Shown here in pieces: positions 35,640-47,556 of a stretch of 64,000 bases of DNA. The stretch lies in NCBI GenBank assembly GCA_947579665.1, contig OX388347.1, positions 22,312,562-22,376,561 of the forward strand, read 5' to 3'. A model generated the notes under the pieces. That model saw only the letters and a program-made list of their open reading frames with translations. It did not search any database and was not told the DNA's origin. A program made the translations under genes and the position numbers. Each line of letters opens with the position of its first letter. The stretch's first letter is position 1. This DNA comes from Sympetrum striolatum (taxonomy: Eukaryota > Arthropoda > Insecta > Odonata > Libellulidae).

Positions 35640-36165
35640 AAGAAAGATGGAACGACAGCTTGTATTATTTCGCAGCGAGTATAAGGAATGAATGATGAGG
35701 AGCACTCGGATATATTTCACAATGGAATGTATCGATCCATGAAATCGGTACTTTCAGTCGGTTGGAGGCAAGGAAATAAAGGAGGGAGAAAAGGTTTGCG
35801 GGAGCAAGACTTGTCATCGCATTTCTTATCCCTTGTTCGCACTTGGATGCCTTTCCCCAACATCACGTGCTGCTAAGACGCGCCTTCATCGCCAGAGACG
35901 GCTAATGTCTTTGAGGAATTTAGTCCCGTCGCCGCTGATGACGGGCGTCTCGCGCGGTCAGGCCGCCCTGACATCTGCACGGAGGGGACAGAGATGGATG
36001 GCACTTGTTTCGGTCACCGGGATTTTCTCTTCGGATTGCTGTCCCTGGGCGTACGTGGCTCTCGTGGAATTGGCTTTCTTTCCGCAAAGTATATCTGTCT
36101 CGTGCGGACGATTCCTAGGCATTTATTTATTTAACGCCTTTCGTCCTAGCGTTATAGGATAAATT
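35640..36165. other. mid-GC island
   Basis: CpG-rich relative to its surroundings, with a 109-codon plus-strand frame (35833-36162) lacking any recognised domain. No repeat match in the window. Confidence 0.35.
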
Positions 36166-38588
36166 ACTATGGCAACGGATTAAGAGCAAGGTGTAACAAA
36201 CAGTGCGATGACATATCGGCTATAAAAATTAACGTTTAAACATTACTTATAATGTTTCTATATGTTGTAATTTATTCTCTATGACTGCGTTCAAATTGAA
36301 CATAATTACCTTGATAAGTCAGAGATACGCAATAAATTTTAAAACTAATGACATTTGTATCTGTTAAATAGAAAAAAAAATTGCAGTAGTAAATGAATTG
36401 AAGTTTTAGCCATCGAATCGAAAATATGTCCGTAATTTTTGACGGCAATTTTTAAGCAGGCTCAAGGTGAATGAATTCCTTTATACTTTAAAACAAAATA
36501 TAACTATTCAGCTCAACAAGGTTGAGTTGATGTTCTAATTTCAGCGTATATTGATAAATAAACATAATGATTAGTCTACATTATCAATCAGCAAGAGGAT
36601 CCTTAATTATTACGTTTAGTTGGATGTGGTGAAAGGATTTATTGGCATATTGCGACGTGTAGGAAGAGTAATTTAAGTTCTTTTGAAAATTACTGTATCA
36701 AAATTGTTTCAAATATTGGTGTAACCTAAACGAATGCTTTCCATTTATCGTTTTCACCAAAGCAAACTTTTTATATTTAAAATATATTTGGCTTTTACTG
36801 CAAATCGTTTTTTTCATCGCCAACTATAAGATAGAAAGTATTATTTGAAATTGTTAGATTAGACGGAGGAAATATGTATTATAAAAATAAAATTATATCT
36901 GTTTGAGGGCGGTTTCGAATATTGACTTCTGCGAATTATATTTTAATTTGTATCTCCAATGTAACTATCCAAGCCTCGTTGAAATTCCCCAAGCATGAAG
37001 CTGAAAAATCTCTCTCCTTGTTTGTATTAAAGTTTATTTTTATCGATTCAAAGAATCCCGCTCTCTTCTTTTGTGGAAAGCTTTCCCTTTCATTTTATAA
37101 AAATCACAATTTCGTCGTCTTTCCAGGGAAATTAATTAATAATTTTGCTCTATTTGAATTTCAAAGGATATTCATCTTCCAATCTTGTGGGAGGCAGAAG
37201 GCTCCAATAAACAGCGATTTAAACTGTAACTTTCCGGCAATGCCTATCTCCAGTTTTATGATCATCATTATGTTATAGGTCTCGTTTCTTTCAATTTAAA
37301 GCAAAAGCACGAATATAAGAGTCTTGTGCCAAAAACTCAATCTTTTTAAAATTAAATATAATCACGACTTGAGTTTTTGTCATTCACCGAATTACTCCTT
37401 AATTATTGCTTTCACTAAAAATTTTGATTCACAGTGTAATCTCGTATTCATATTGTTAGGCTCTCTCACGTTTTATTTTTTTCAACGGTTTAAGATAAGG
37501 CAAGCGTTTCTCAACAAATCAAACTATATCACATGAGAGAAATCGATCAAAATGAAACATTACCGTAGGTAATGACCCTTTCAACTTTTAAAACATTTTA
37601 TCTCACATCGTGAAATTTTATTTACTTATTACTATCAGTGTGAACATTGCATTTTAGCATAGCTAAGGCGGCTCCTGTTTAAGATCTTAGGTAGAGTATC
37701 GATGTCTTTCCTTCAAAATGTTTAATTTTAAATCTTTTATTTATATAGCGGTGCATTTTCGGTATCATCATTAAAAATTGTAATCAGAGCTTGGTGAATT
37801 AAAACAGTTTTTGTAAAGCCTTCGTCAGATAAGTAAAAGTGATCAAGCATGCTGTCTTATTCGAGCTATTGTGGTATGGGGTGATTACGACCTTCACCCC
37901 CAATTTTACTTCTATTTACCATGTTAAGAAAAGTTTATCTAATTTTAATTGTCAAATGATTACAAATTGTCAACAACTCTTACGTTAAAAAAGGAGTAGT
38001 AAACGAAACGAGCCAATTTATTTTGTTTTCACTTTTAGTATGTGTTTGTGGAATTTTAACTTATTGGAAATTATGCTTGTGAAATTACGCCCTTATGGAT
38101 AATTTTTAAATTACTGTAAACTGAAGGTTATCTACCCCATAATCATAAAGTTCTTAATTGATTTTCTGGTTCCAAGATACGATACTGTAGCGAGTCTAGA
38201 ATCTTTTACAATTTAGATGTGAAACATGGGCCTTCTTGTGGATGTTTCATGACCGAAAGGAAAATATTTATAAATTACGCAAAACAATATTTCAGAAAGA
38301 GAGCGAAGACTTCAATTGATGTATTTAAATAAATCCTGGGATATGTATGTATTTATTAGAATCAAATCTACCGTAATAGTAGTTATCTAGTTCACTTATA
38401 AATTCCCACTGTATATAAATATGATTAACAAACTGATTTCCGTGAGATACTGGCTAACTTCGTGTAATGTCTTACTTTTTAATGGAGCGCCTTCAAGAAT
38501 AAAAATATATATTTCGATCTGTATTTTACATGAATGTGGACGTAGTGAATACGTGTGGAGAATATTGCGTACCTTTTCTTCTACTGAA
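36166..38588. other. AT-rich non-coding DNA
   Basis: A 118-codon frame at 36922-37278 is rich in Phe, Ile and Asn and has no domain. No repeats recognised. Confidence 0.5.
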
Positions 38589-38826
38589 TACTTTGCAGCT
38601 ACGTAGGAAAGGAAGAGAACACTTTGTCTTAGTTCCACAGTAAATTTATTGTGCGACCGGTTTCGACTATGGTCTAGTCATCTTCTGCCAGAAGATGACT
38701 AGACCATAGTCGAAACCGGTCGCACAATAAATTTACTGTGGAACTAAGACAAAGTGTTCTCTTCCTTTCCTACGTTATGGAGTTCCACAAAGTTACAGCT
38801 TCGTCAATTGATTTTACTTTGCAGCT
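38589..38826 (+). mobile_element. hairpin retroposon-like element, copy 2: perfect palindrome with 12-bp target duplication
   Basis: Positions 38601-38775 form a perfect palindrome: two 87-bp arms, identical as reverse complements, around a single central base at 38688. The arms carry 'GACCGGTTTCGACTATGG' and 'CTAGTCATCTTC'. A 39-bp unpaired tail follows, with 'TTCCACAAAGTTACAGCT' and 'TCAATTGATTT'. The 214-bp unit (38601-38814) is flanked by the exact direct repeat 'TACTTTGCAGCT' at 38589-38600 and 38815-38826. It is the youngest-looking copy of the family at 32425, 40310 and 60634. Confidence 0.9.
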
Positions 38827-39094
38827 AATTGAGAATTCTTCATAGAGCTACTCTGTTCATAAATTAATTAATATTAGTATTACCAATACAACATACAGTA
38901 AAATATTATTTCTTATCCTTCAGCTTTCGAAAATTGAAGTTAGATCTCAACTACAATCTTAACGAATATACATATATAGTAATTGAATTATGGACTCATA
39001 CGATGTCCGAGCGAAAAGCAATGGTATTGCAAAAGACAATCGGAAAATTTGATATTTAGTATCGTTCTAAAATTGCACAACTCGTAGCCCCAAA
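38827..39094. other. AT-rich non-coding DNA
   Basis: Nothing recognised. Confidence 0.5.
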
Positions 39095-39100
39095 TTTAAG

Positions 39101-39349
39101 ATGGCTTTATCGAGGTGGCGTACGAATCAAATTGCTGTCGTTGAGAATAGAGGACACGTTTTGGCTTCTAGTAAGATGAACCTATCCGTGCAGCGGAAGG
39201 AGCAGAGCTGGACCACATCTCATGTAAAGAGGACACCGAAACCGGACGCCTCTGAAATCTTGGCAGACCTCCTCCAGAACTTAAAGGAATGCATTCACTC
39301 CGACCCGAACCTATCCCCCCTCTGTCCATGGAAACGCGACTCCCTTTGA
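39101..39349 (+). other. 82-codon frame in a GC-raised segment, possible exon or decayed gene
   Basis: This frame is the most protein-like in the window: its composition is balanced, it has an amphipathic-looking stretch E-I-L-A-D-L-L-Q-N-L-K, and the GC content rises and falls with the frame. The ATG follows an AG, so it could also be an internal exon. I recognise no family, promoter or partner exon, and chance remains a fair explanation. Confidence 0.2.
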
Positions 39350-39468
39350 TTAGTACTTAGCTTGGGCAAACTCTTCTTGTATCGACCTCATCATTTGAAG
39401 AACAGGCGATATCGGTCTAATCGATGTTTGAGGATGAGCCGTTGACTCTCCTTCATTCGTTAGAGTTA

Positions 39469-39728
39469 TTAGAGGTTTTAAATCTCCAATAGCCGTCTTT
39501 GTCGGCGTTCCTTGCCTCATTCACCGGTATTCGGAGAAATCAAGAAAGGACAAAAATTTTAAGAACAACCAATACGTATTTAGAAAGAGATGCTTACATT
39601 CACAGTGGTGATTAGGTAAAAAAAAGGCCTCTTTTGTGGTGTGGTTTCCTTTCATAATTTCTCCGAATACCGGTGAATGAGGCGAGAAACGCCGACAAAG
39701 AGGATTATTGGAGAATTAAAACCTCTAA
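39469..39728. mobile_element. fold-back MITE, best-preserved copy
   Basis: A 260-bp element with inverted ends of about 83 bp. Both arms read inward through 'TTAGAGGTTTTAA', 'TCTCCAATA', 'CTCTTTGTCGGCGTT' (with small changes), 'CTCATTCACCGGTATTCGGA' and 'GAGAAAT'. The central part 'TTTAGAAAGAGATGCTTAC' matches the copy at 54741. Related copies are at 2328, 30870 and 54741. No transposase; the target duplication is not clear. Confidence 0.8.
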
Positions 39729-40309
39729 AACTGTACCTATTACTAACTATACCCCATTTATGAATTATCCAAATGATTCAAAATACTATGCGAAATATTT
39801 AAGATATCCTCTTCAATTATGATTCTTATTCGCATGTGGAGAAATACTTTACATGAATATTATTGTTATAAAAAGGATCAATATTTAACGTACGATAGGT
39901 TTTAAATTTTGGCAATCCATAGATTTATTGTATGATTACCTGGGCATTTAAGATCACGTTCAACGTGGAATTCTCGAGGAGGATGTGTTGATAAACCGAG
40001 ATATCTACTGCATTGTGTTCACGGATGGAAACTGTGGGAATTGCGTGACTGAAACACGTGTCGCAGTCACTTTGCTTTAAGGGACAAAAATATCGTACCA
40101 CGTGATATTATTAGCCTTCAAATGTACATTTTAACCTGAATAACCGAGTCTAAGCTTAAATTAAATGTTCATTGATGATCACACGTGACCCTATTTTAAA
40201 ATGATTAAATTGGTAATAATTTCAGAACGCATGGAAAGAGCCTATAATTCAGAATTATTCTTGAAAATTACCAATCTCTGTACGCCAGTATAGCGCCGTG
40301 TATATGTGG

Positions 40310-40443
40310 GTTGATTCTATATTATTTTGCCGAACTTTGTGGAAAGACACACTGAAGAGTAAAGAGAAACTTAGTAATATCCACGCAATTATCTTTATTT
40401 AGTCGACCGGTTTTGGCTGTATAGCTATCATCCGATCATGACT
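40310..40443 (-). mobile_element. hairpin retroposon-like element, copy 3, truncated
   Basis: Minus-strand relative of the hairpin family. The tail 'TTTCCACAAAGTT' (plus strand 'AACTTTGTGGAAA' at 40334-40346) is joined to a single arm with 'GTCGACCGGTTTTGGCT' and a 'ATCATC' box. In element orientation the 5' arm is missing and the 3' arm plus tail remain, the pattern of 5' truncation. Target duplication not found. Confidence 0.55.
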
Positions 40444-42920
40444 ATATCAAAAGTAAAATATGGTTGATATAATTAAGTTTTTATTTACTCTTGTGTATAA
40501 GTGGACTTTATTATAGTTCATGTAATGACTGAATCTTAATTTTACTGTCTGCAAAAATAACTGAGATTGACTGTGGCTTTTAGAGGCCCAAAAAAGTTTG
40601 GAAACAAACTCGATCAGAGCATGAGTAACAAAATAACTTTGTAAAGTTTTAATTAATTTCACTAACAATGCATTTCTAATAATTGCATTCTTAATTGCCT
40701 TGATAATCCATTCTAAATTAGATTCTCATCGCATTACTTATCCAAAACTTCAAACTCATTGTAAGTGGAAATATTGACAAACTGTGGTGAAAAATCGGGA
40801 AATAACTGGTTTTAAATTATATAGGGCATCCAAAATGTAATTACTTGTATATGTTAGACATCAGTAATCAATGTATATTTAGGATGTTTAAGAAGTATTT
40901 GAATGCCATCTCTCTCAGAACTCTGTACTGCAGAATTGGCAGTGACAGTACAAAATACTGTCAAAGATAACTTTTCAAGATTTATATTAAATTAGATTCA
41001 GTGAAACTTGACAAAGTATTTTGTTTCTCATCCTCTGTTATAAAGTTTCTTAAAGTAACATCTTCAACCATCGATTTTAAATGCAATCACTTCGGCCTTC
41101 ACTTGTAAGATACCTTAAGGTGATTAAGTTTTGATATTATAAAAAACATTATTGCTTTGGCGTACGTATTAAAAATATATCTAGGTTAATCAAATAATTG
41201 CTCATAGCCTACACTATAATGATCTGTGGGTATTGTTTGTGAGACATATTCGTGTCATTCGAATGTGGATATTCTGACTTTTGATTTTAATAGGAAGTCG
41301 GTCGGCCAACGGTCTCTGAGATTTGCTTTTTCGAAAGAAGGAAGACACCCCCATACCACACGCCAAGAGCAGATACTGCAATGAACCTAATCCCCTCTTC
41401 CTCAGTATCTTTCTCATCGCTTGGTGTCGACCAGCAACTGGTTCTTCCTCAATAAGAGGGTGCCTAATCCCCCAAAGAGACGCCTAAGGCATTTGGAAAC
41501 CGCCTTATCCTCTTGATATTCCCTCTGTTCGTTATCCCCTTGATAAATCAACCGCTGCCTAACAGCGAATCCTAGACGTCACCTCCACCCTCCCTTATTT
41601 AGCCCCGAATTGCCATTGCGGGATATCAAATTATTGTCGCAATGGCCATTGCAGGAAGGTCAATTCTGAGTCACCAGTCGATTCAATGAAGTGCACTATG
41701 GGTTCGTATAACGATCATGTCATTCGCATTATCATTACAGCTTTATGTTGAAAATGGTCACATTAAAACTAATGAGACCAGCCTACTGTTTTGTTAAGTC
41801 AATAAGTTTTATAGAACATAGTATAATTATTATATATTTTATGGGTTTATTCTTTCATCTTAGTTTCTTTCTTAACAATGTCTCTTGTTGTTAACTAGAT
41901 ATTTACATCCCAGGTTGTCATTATGGCTACTTCATGGCCCTTAATCTAAATGTACAACATCTTCCCCTTATTTCTCGTTTTACAGAACAATTAATAAAAC
42001 AAATAACAGAAATAAAACAGCTGCAAGCAGCTTAGAGTGATTAATGGAAGTTACAAACATTTTATAGACAATTTGTAATGAGCACGAATAAATAGGTAAT
42101 AAACTGAAATTGAAAAGAGATCATCGACTTTACAAAATAAATAGTCTGATGGTACTCATTTTTAGAGATTCAGAACTGTTAAATGTACAGTACGATATAA
42201 GGTTAAAGAAAGAAACATTTCTACGTCTTCCACCGGAACCTCAATTATGTAAGGATTTGGTTTGGTCTATTTAAACATCTAAATTGCCACACTCTCCATA
42301 TCCCTTTGTCCTCTATTTATATTGTCATTTCACAGAGTTTAAAAATATATAGAATTTACACAACCGAAACGAATCCTCTTTAGATGAATTATAAAACTTT
42401 ACTTCTCCATAGGTGACCTTTTATTTCCAGGACAGGTTTGAAAACAGTAAGGTTCGACAAAATTTTTAGCAACCCTCAAGATTGGCACTTAATTTTGCGA
42501 GGGCTCCCAATTAGTTTCACCATTTTAATCTTCAACCAATCGGCAATTTCTGATGTTATAGAGATTCGTAATAACCAATTATTATTCTACCTTTTAATAA
42601 CTAATCCGTGCCAATAAGCCAACCACCGACTTTTGAGTTAGTTTTTCTCTCTCATTTCATCCTTCAATGAACGACCTTTTTGAGTTACATTTACGTAACA
42701 AACTCCACTAAAAATTTCAAACTTTATTATCAGTTTTACTTTTTTTTACATTTATGAAATGTACATATATACTTAAAATTCTCTTGATCTATACTTTTCA
42801 ATATTTTAATCATGAAATAATTATAATAATAATGTACGCATACCTGATATATAAGTCTTCGATTTTGCCCCTTCAACGCTTAGTTCAAACGTTAGAGACT
42901 CATAAGCGGTTTTCTAAACT
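40444..42920. other. AT-rich DNA with one mid-GC patch
   Basis: The patch at about 41270-41720 is richer in GC, has no frame above 67 codons, and contains an imperfect inverted pair around 'ATTGCCATTGCGG' and 'GCAATGGCCATTGC'. Nothing else recognised. Confidence 0.45.
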
Positions 42921-43560
42921 GAGACTTGATTTTAAGCCTTTCTCATCACCGAACCAGTTCGCCATTGATCCAATCACTATCGAGATTATACAGTTGCTTT
43001 CGACACACTCTTCGGGCGAGTCTTTTCATATAAATGGACTTCATATTTCTGTACGCAAATTCCTTTCCCCACATCTTTATCTCCCTCTTTATCCGTCGCA
43101 TCGATAAAAGATTCCCTGCGCTTCTCACATGAGCGATGATATAGTCTCCCTCTTCTTCTCCAGGAGGCAAGAAATAGGCCCGCAAACGATTCCATAGATG
43201 GCGCTGGAATACGAATCAGTAAAACTGGCTGGGCGAGGGGAGAGTATTTTTTCTTGCGCTGTGAGGCAAGTGGTGCATATTGAGTCGGGGTTAAGTAGAC
43301 ATTGCCAACTGGATGGCGAATACAAAGTAGTCTCCTTGTGGTTTTTGGAGCGCCCCCACCGTGATGGAAAACGTGCTCGGATTCCGATCTTTATGCTATT
43401 TATACACACGCAACTGTATGTGCGAACTTGTGCGCGAGTGTGTATATACTGGTTGAAGCGAGCACACGCCTACGAACACTTTCATACTAAAAACAATGTT
43501 ATACTACTCGAGCGGCCAACTTTTCCAAGTTTGGTTTTTCGGAGGCACATTTGAGGAAAT
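42921..43560. other. mid-GC island
   Basis: Overlapping short frames on both strands, up to 118 codons (43198-43554), without domains. No repeat match in the window. Confidence 0.35.
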
Positions 43561-44029
43561 ATTTGTAATGTGCATAGTATGATGGCTGAGTTGATTTTAA
43601 ATGCAACGATATGTTTTATATTGTAAATAATGTGAATTCCATAAGATATCTTAATCTATTCACTCACTATTAATAGAAAGCACTTTGTAATTTTAACTAA
43701 AATAGATTACTAATTCGCAATTATCATTCGTTCAGATATTCCTTATATCATCCTATAGAAAAAGAAATAAATTGGTAATTATAAAACACTAAGTCAATTT
43801 AGAGGTGAAATTAGATAGTACAGATAATTGTGCAGTAGGTATTTACGATGAATTGTGCAAGCAAAAAGTATCGTTTATTAATATACAGAATGAAATTATG
43901 GTCACTATGTGAAAGAATATTTACAATCGATCTTTTGCTTTTTGCGGCTATCGTGGAGACATTGAAAGTAAAATAAATCATCGGGTATGACTTATTTTTA
44001 TTCTTCCTTGTCAGTTATTTCTTAGCACC
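43561..44029. other. AT-rich non-coding DNA
   Basis: Nothing recognised. Confidence 0.55.
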
Positions 44030-44300
44030 ATCAAGCAGTTGGATAAGGGGAGGGGTCTCGCGAGTTGACGCTGCAAAAGGTCGTTGCAGCAGACCCGGGC
44101 AGGAAGGGCAGTCTTACTGTTCGACGCTCTGTAAAGGGTCCTACAGGCAGACCGATGGGGAGGAATGACCATTGCCACGCGGTATATGGCTTTATATACC
44201 TCCTGGAGAGCATAAGGGGTACCGCGTCGTCATAGGGTGGGAGCGGAAGGCTCCTGTGGGAACGTACCGCGGACATTGCAATTTTGGGGGAGAGAGTTAT
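44030..44300. other. GC-rich island
   Basis: One of the GC-richest stretches in the window, with two overlapping frames of 81 and 85 codons on opposite strands. No family recognised. Sharp boundaries with the AT-rich flanks suggest an insertion or a conserved non-coding element. Confidence 0.35.
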
Positions 44301-44769
44301 ATAATTAGTTGTGCTCGTGATCAGAGCAAGCTTTCCAACGCGACCATGGCATTACATTTTATATCACAGTACGGATACATAACCCTGTCTACACTTTGGA
44401 AACTCATGGTCAATGAATTTCTGCATTGAAAGGCCCTTAAAAACGAAACGAATCAACTGCGAGCTGGAAGCGGGGAGAGGGAATTCTGTGTGTTCCCCTG
44501 GAATACACGCAGCAGGCAATACGCAACAACATTACAGGTTGCATGCACTACAGGAAACAAAACTCTTTCTGAAACCTGCAACTTAAACCCTTCCTATTTA
44601 ATTAATAATTATTAACCATTTTGAAAACAAGCGAATAATGCTAAATTCACAAAATGCTTAAACTTAAAGTGAGTGGGTTGGGAAAAGATTTGAAATTTTA
44701 CTATTTACATCTTGTTCTCCTCGGTCGATCACATTATTCTGCTCTCATTCCACGTTGTTATTTTGATAT

Positions 44770-45126
44770 TGTGGCGTAAAATAACCAACGTTAATTAACA
44801 AAAGTATATAACTTTTATTTAACAGAATCTATAAAAAGGAAAAAATCATGGTTTCACGCAGTTGCGAGAGGGTTGCCTGCAGAGAGTCCAAAGGGAAGTC
44901 CACGAAAGAGTCCGGGCATGGGAGAGTCCAAACGCCGTTGAGTCGTGTTGTCCGGGGGTTGTGTCGAACAGGAGTGGAAGATTCGTAGATTCTTCTGCAA
45001 AGGAGTAGAGGGGAGGGCGATGATGGCTTCACTACACTCCAAACACAAAACGAGTAAGCACCAAAAACACACTATCGGTAATATCGAATAGATATCGTTA
45101 ACGTTGTTCGTGGTTTTGCTAGGTTA
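44770..45126 (-). mobile_element. possible solo LTR
   Basis: Read on the minus strand, the segment can start 'TGTAACC' and end 'CGCCACA', giving TG...CA limits. 'TTAAATAAAAG' (a polyadenylation-like signal) lies near its 3' end and 'TTTTTATAG' upstream. The interior is GC-raised against AT-rich flanks. No target duplication or second LTR was found, so the call is weak. Confidence 0.25.
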
Positions 45127-45889
45127 CACTGATAAATAATAAGCTTAATACTCAATGGTTGATATTTTACGGTTTTTCTGCAAATAACTTAATTTTATCC
45201 TTTACGCGTCGATGTTTAAATTTGGGATGACCAAGTTTTCTCTCGAAATATCTTCTGGAGCTATAGTTAAAATAATTAACAGTGTTTAAACTGACAAGGT
45301 GTAACTAGATCTTACATGAACTATTTGTCCATTATCTATGTCATTTCTAAAATAAATGAACCCCGCACAGTTTCTGATGGTTTTGATAACGTACCAGTCT
45401 TGTCTCTGTTTTCCCTTTGATATATATTTGGGCAATAAGGCACACACCTCTTCGTGAAACTCCTTTCTGTTATACTTAGCTATCATAATAAATTATATAA
45501 AGTGCTGAGGATGTACTATAATCGCGGCGGTGATGAAAATAAACCATCACCGTATATTTTAAGATCTAAATAAACGATAATCCCAAAACCCAACTGTGAA
45601 TTTTTTAGATATTCTTTTTTGTATATTAGTTCAAAATTTTTTAGTTATTTACCGGAGAACATAACCACTGCTTCAACAGAAATTAAATTTATAAAATTAA
45701 TTAAGGAGTATTTATTTAAATATGATGATATTGAATTTATGTTTAAAAAAATTGTATGAAAGCTATTTTGTTGAATTTTATGATTTCATTATTATAATTT
45801 ATTTTGTAATTTTCTTAATAGGCATAGTCTACATTTTATTTTATGTTATGTAACAAATTAAATGGCTTGTGTATTATTTGCCAAGTAAA
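45127..45889. other. AT-rich non-coding DNA
   Basis: Contains a small inverted repeat 'CGGTGATG...CATCACCG' near 45530. Otherwise nothing. Confidence 0.5.
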
Positions 45890-46016
45890 TGAAGAGTCGG
45901 TAACCCCAAAACAGGTGGCTGTCACCTTAGGGGTACCTATATTCCTAACAATTGTTGTATAAAATGTAATTTATGCAGGGCCGAGGAATAAAAATATTTT
46001 ATTATTATTATTATAA
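45890..46016 (+). mobile_element. LINE-like 3' end of another family
   Basis: 'GGCCGAGGAATAAAAATATT' followed by (TTA)n resembles a retrotransposon 3' end. It has a small hairpin upstream (AGGTG / CACCT near 45912), but the conserved box of the four-copy family is absent. Confidence 0.45.
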
Positions 46017-46361
46017 TCTCCTTGATAAGTACGATTCGTAGAAACTGGTCACATGTAAGAACAATATGCAGTACTGAGACTTTCACATTATCCCTCATTA
46101 CCCTTATCAGCGTACCCTCATCTCGTGCAGCCATTTTAATGCATTTTTATGAGCAATGTGAAAACTGGTCACTCCGGGAAAAAAATGCTGTTGGCTGTGT
46201 GACAGTTGGACTTATGAGTTAAGAATTTCATCCATGAGGCAGTGAATAATGCTAGACCAACATTGAATATGCCGATTGTATTTTTGTTCTTCTTTTGCAT
46301 GGAGATATCCCGTTCTCTCCATATCAAAATCAGAACTTAAATAGTACAACACAAAATCAGA

Positions 46362-46405
46362 ACAGGGAAGAGGTTTACACATATTTGTGTAAACCTCTTC
46401 CCTGT
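46362..46405. repeat. perfect 20-bp stem hairpin
   Basis: The arms 'ACAGGGAAGAGGTTTACACA' (46362-46381) and their exact reverse complement (46386-46405) enclose the loop TATT. 'CAAAATCAGAAC' is directly repeated just upstream. Too short for a typical MITE and without a homopolymer terminator. Origin unknown. Confidence 0.85.
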
Positions 46406-46779
46406 CATAATACAGTAAATATTATCACAAATTTGAATGTATAATGGTTCGAAAACATTTTATCAGCAGCAAGGGACTACTTAATTTATTTATCAAGTAA
46501 TACATTTTTATTCTGGCATTTGGAATTATTTTCGGCGATTAGTGATTTTATTACATTTATGATTTTAAATTCATACAGTTTAGAAAATTCATTGCATTCT
46601 TACTGTTTTACTAGTCTCTAGATTTTTTTAAGTCACGATGTTCTTATCTTAAAACACGTATTAATGTGTTTACTCTGTAACCCTAGAAACAACCATGGAG
46701 CGATATGTTAAATAATTACGACTATCCCATGGTTATCATTGCCCTTGTTCTTAAAAGCACTCCCCATTATTTCTGCCAA

Positions 46780-47310
46780 CCGTCATTTAGAATGGCAATG
46801 ATCTAATGCCACCGCAAACGCCCGAGAAGAAAAAAATGAAAAATATCGCTTCCCTTATGAAAAAACAAAAGCGATGAGCGCCTCTTTTTTCTCGGGAGAT
46901 TGAAGACGTGAGTTATGTATCAAGACATTCCTCTTTTCCTCGCTGCATTCGCCGCTTTCTTAAGCGCCAGAAAAACGGCATTTCTCATAGGATTTCCCCT
47001 CGTCGCAATTGAGCGTCTTCTCGTTTTCCAATGAGATCCGTCCGACGGCGCTTCCATCTCGCGGAAGAAAATCGATCTAACGTCACGATTCCCATTCAGA
47101 GTAATCACTTCTCGTCAGGAAGCGGAGATGGCCGTGGCTCCTCTTTCTTAATGGATTAAACGTATGAGGGGACTCTCAATTTGGACATCTGCTTTTCTTC
47201 TCATTATTTCACCTCTGACCTTGCTGATGGCGCAGTCATCGCTCACCCCGCCGAGGTGTGCGCTCGTAAAAAGGAACCCCACCGTGAAATGGCCGAGGCC
47301 CTAACTTCAT
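46780..47310. other. mid-GC island
   Basis: CpG-raised island with a 62-codon minus-strand frame and no recognised domain or repeat. Confidence 0.35.
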
Positions 47311-47556
47311 AGAACAATAGTTGGTAGGTAGTATAAAGTTAATACAACATGAAACATTTGACGATCATATCAGAGAGGACATCCTTCCATAAACTTGCTT
47401 TATGGCCTACGACATACTAAGTGCGATTGCCCGGATTCCACAAAATAGTTGTATACTTTGGCGTATTATTTATGCTTGGGGAAAAGTAATCCAAACGTAT
47501 CGAAGAGAACAAAATCTTAATCGTAAACATGAATGAGTAATGAATGAATAACATAT

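Noticed and set aside
36922..37278. 118-codon plus-strand frame
   Set aside because: Phe/Ile/Asn-rich composition expected from AT-rich DNA; no domain.
43198..43554. 118-codon plus-strand frame overlapping minus-strand frames
   Set aside because: No recognisable family, and several frames are open on both strands at once, pointing to composition rather than coding.
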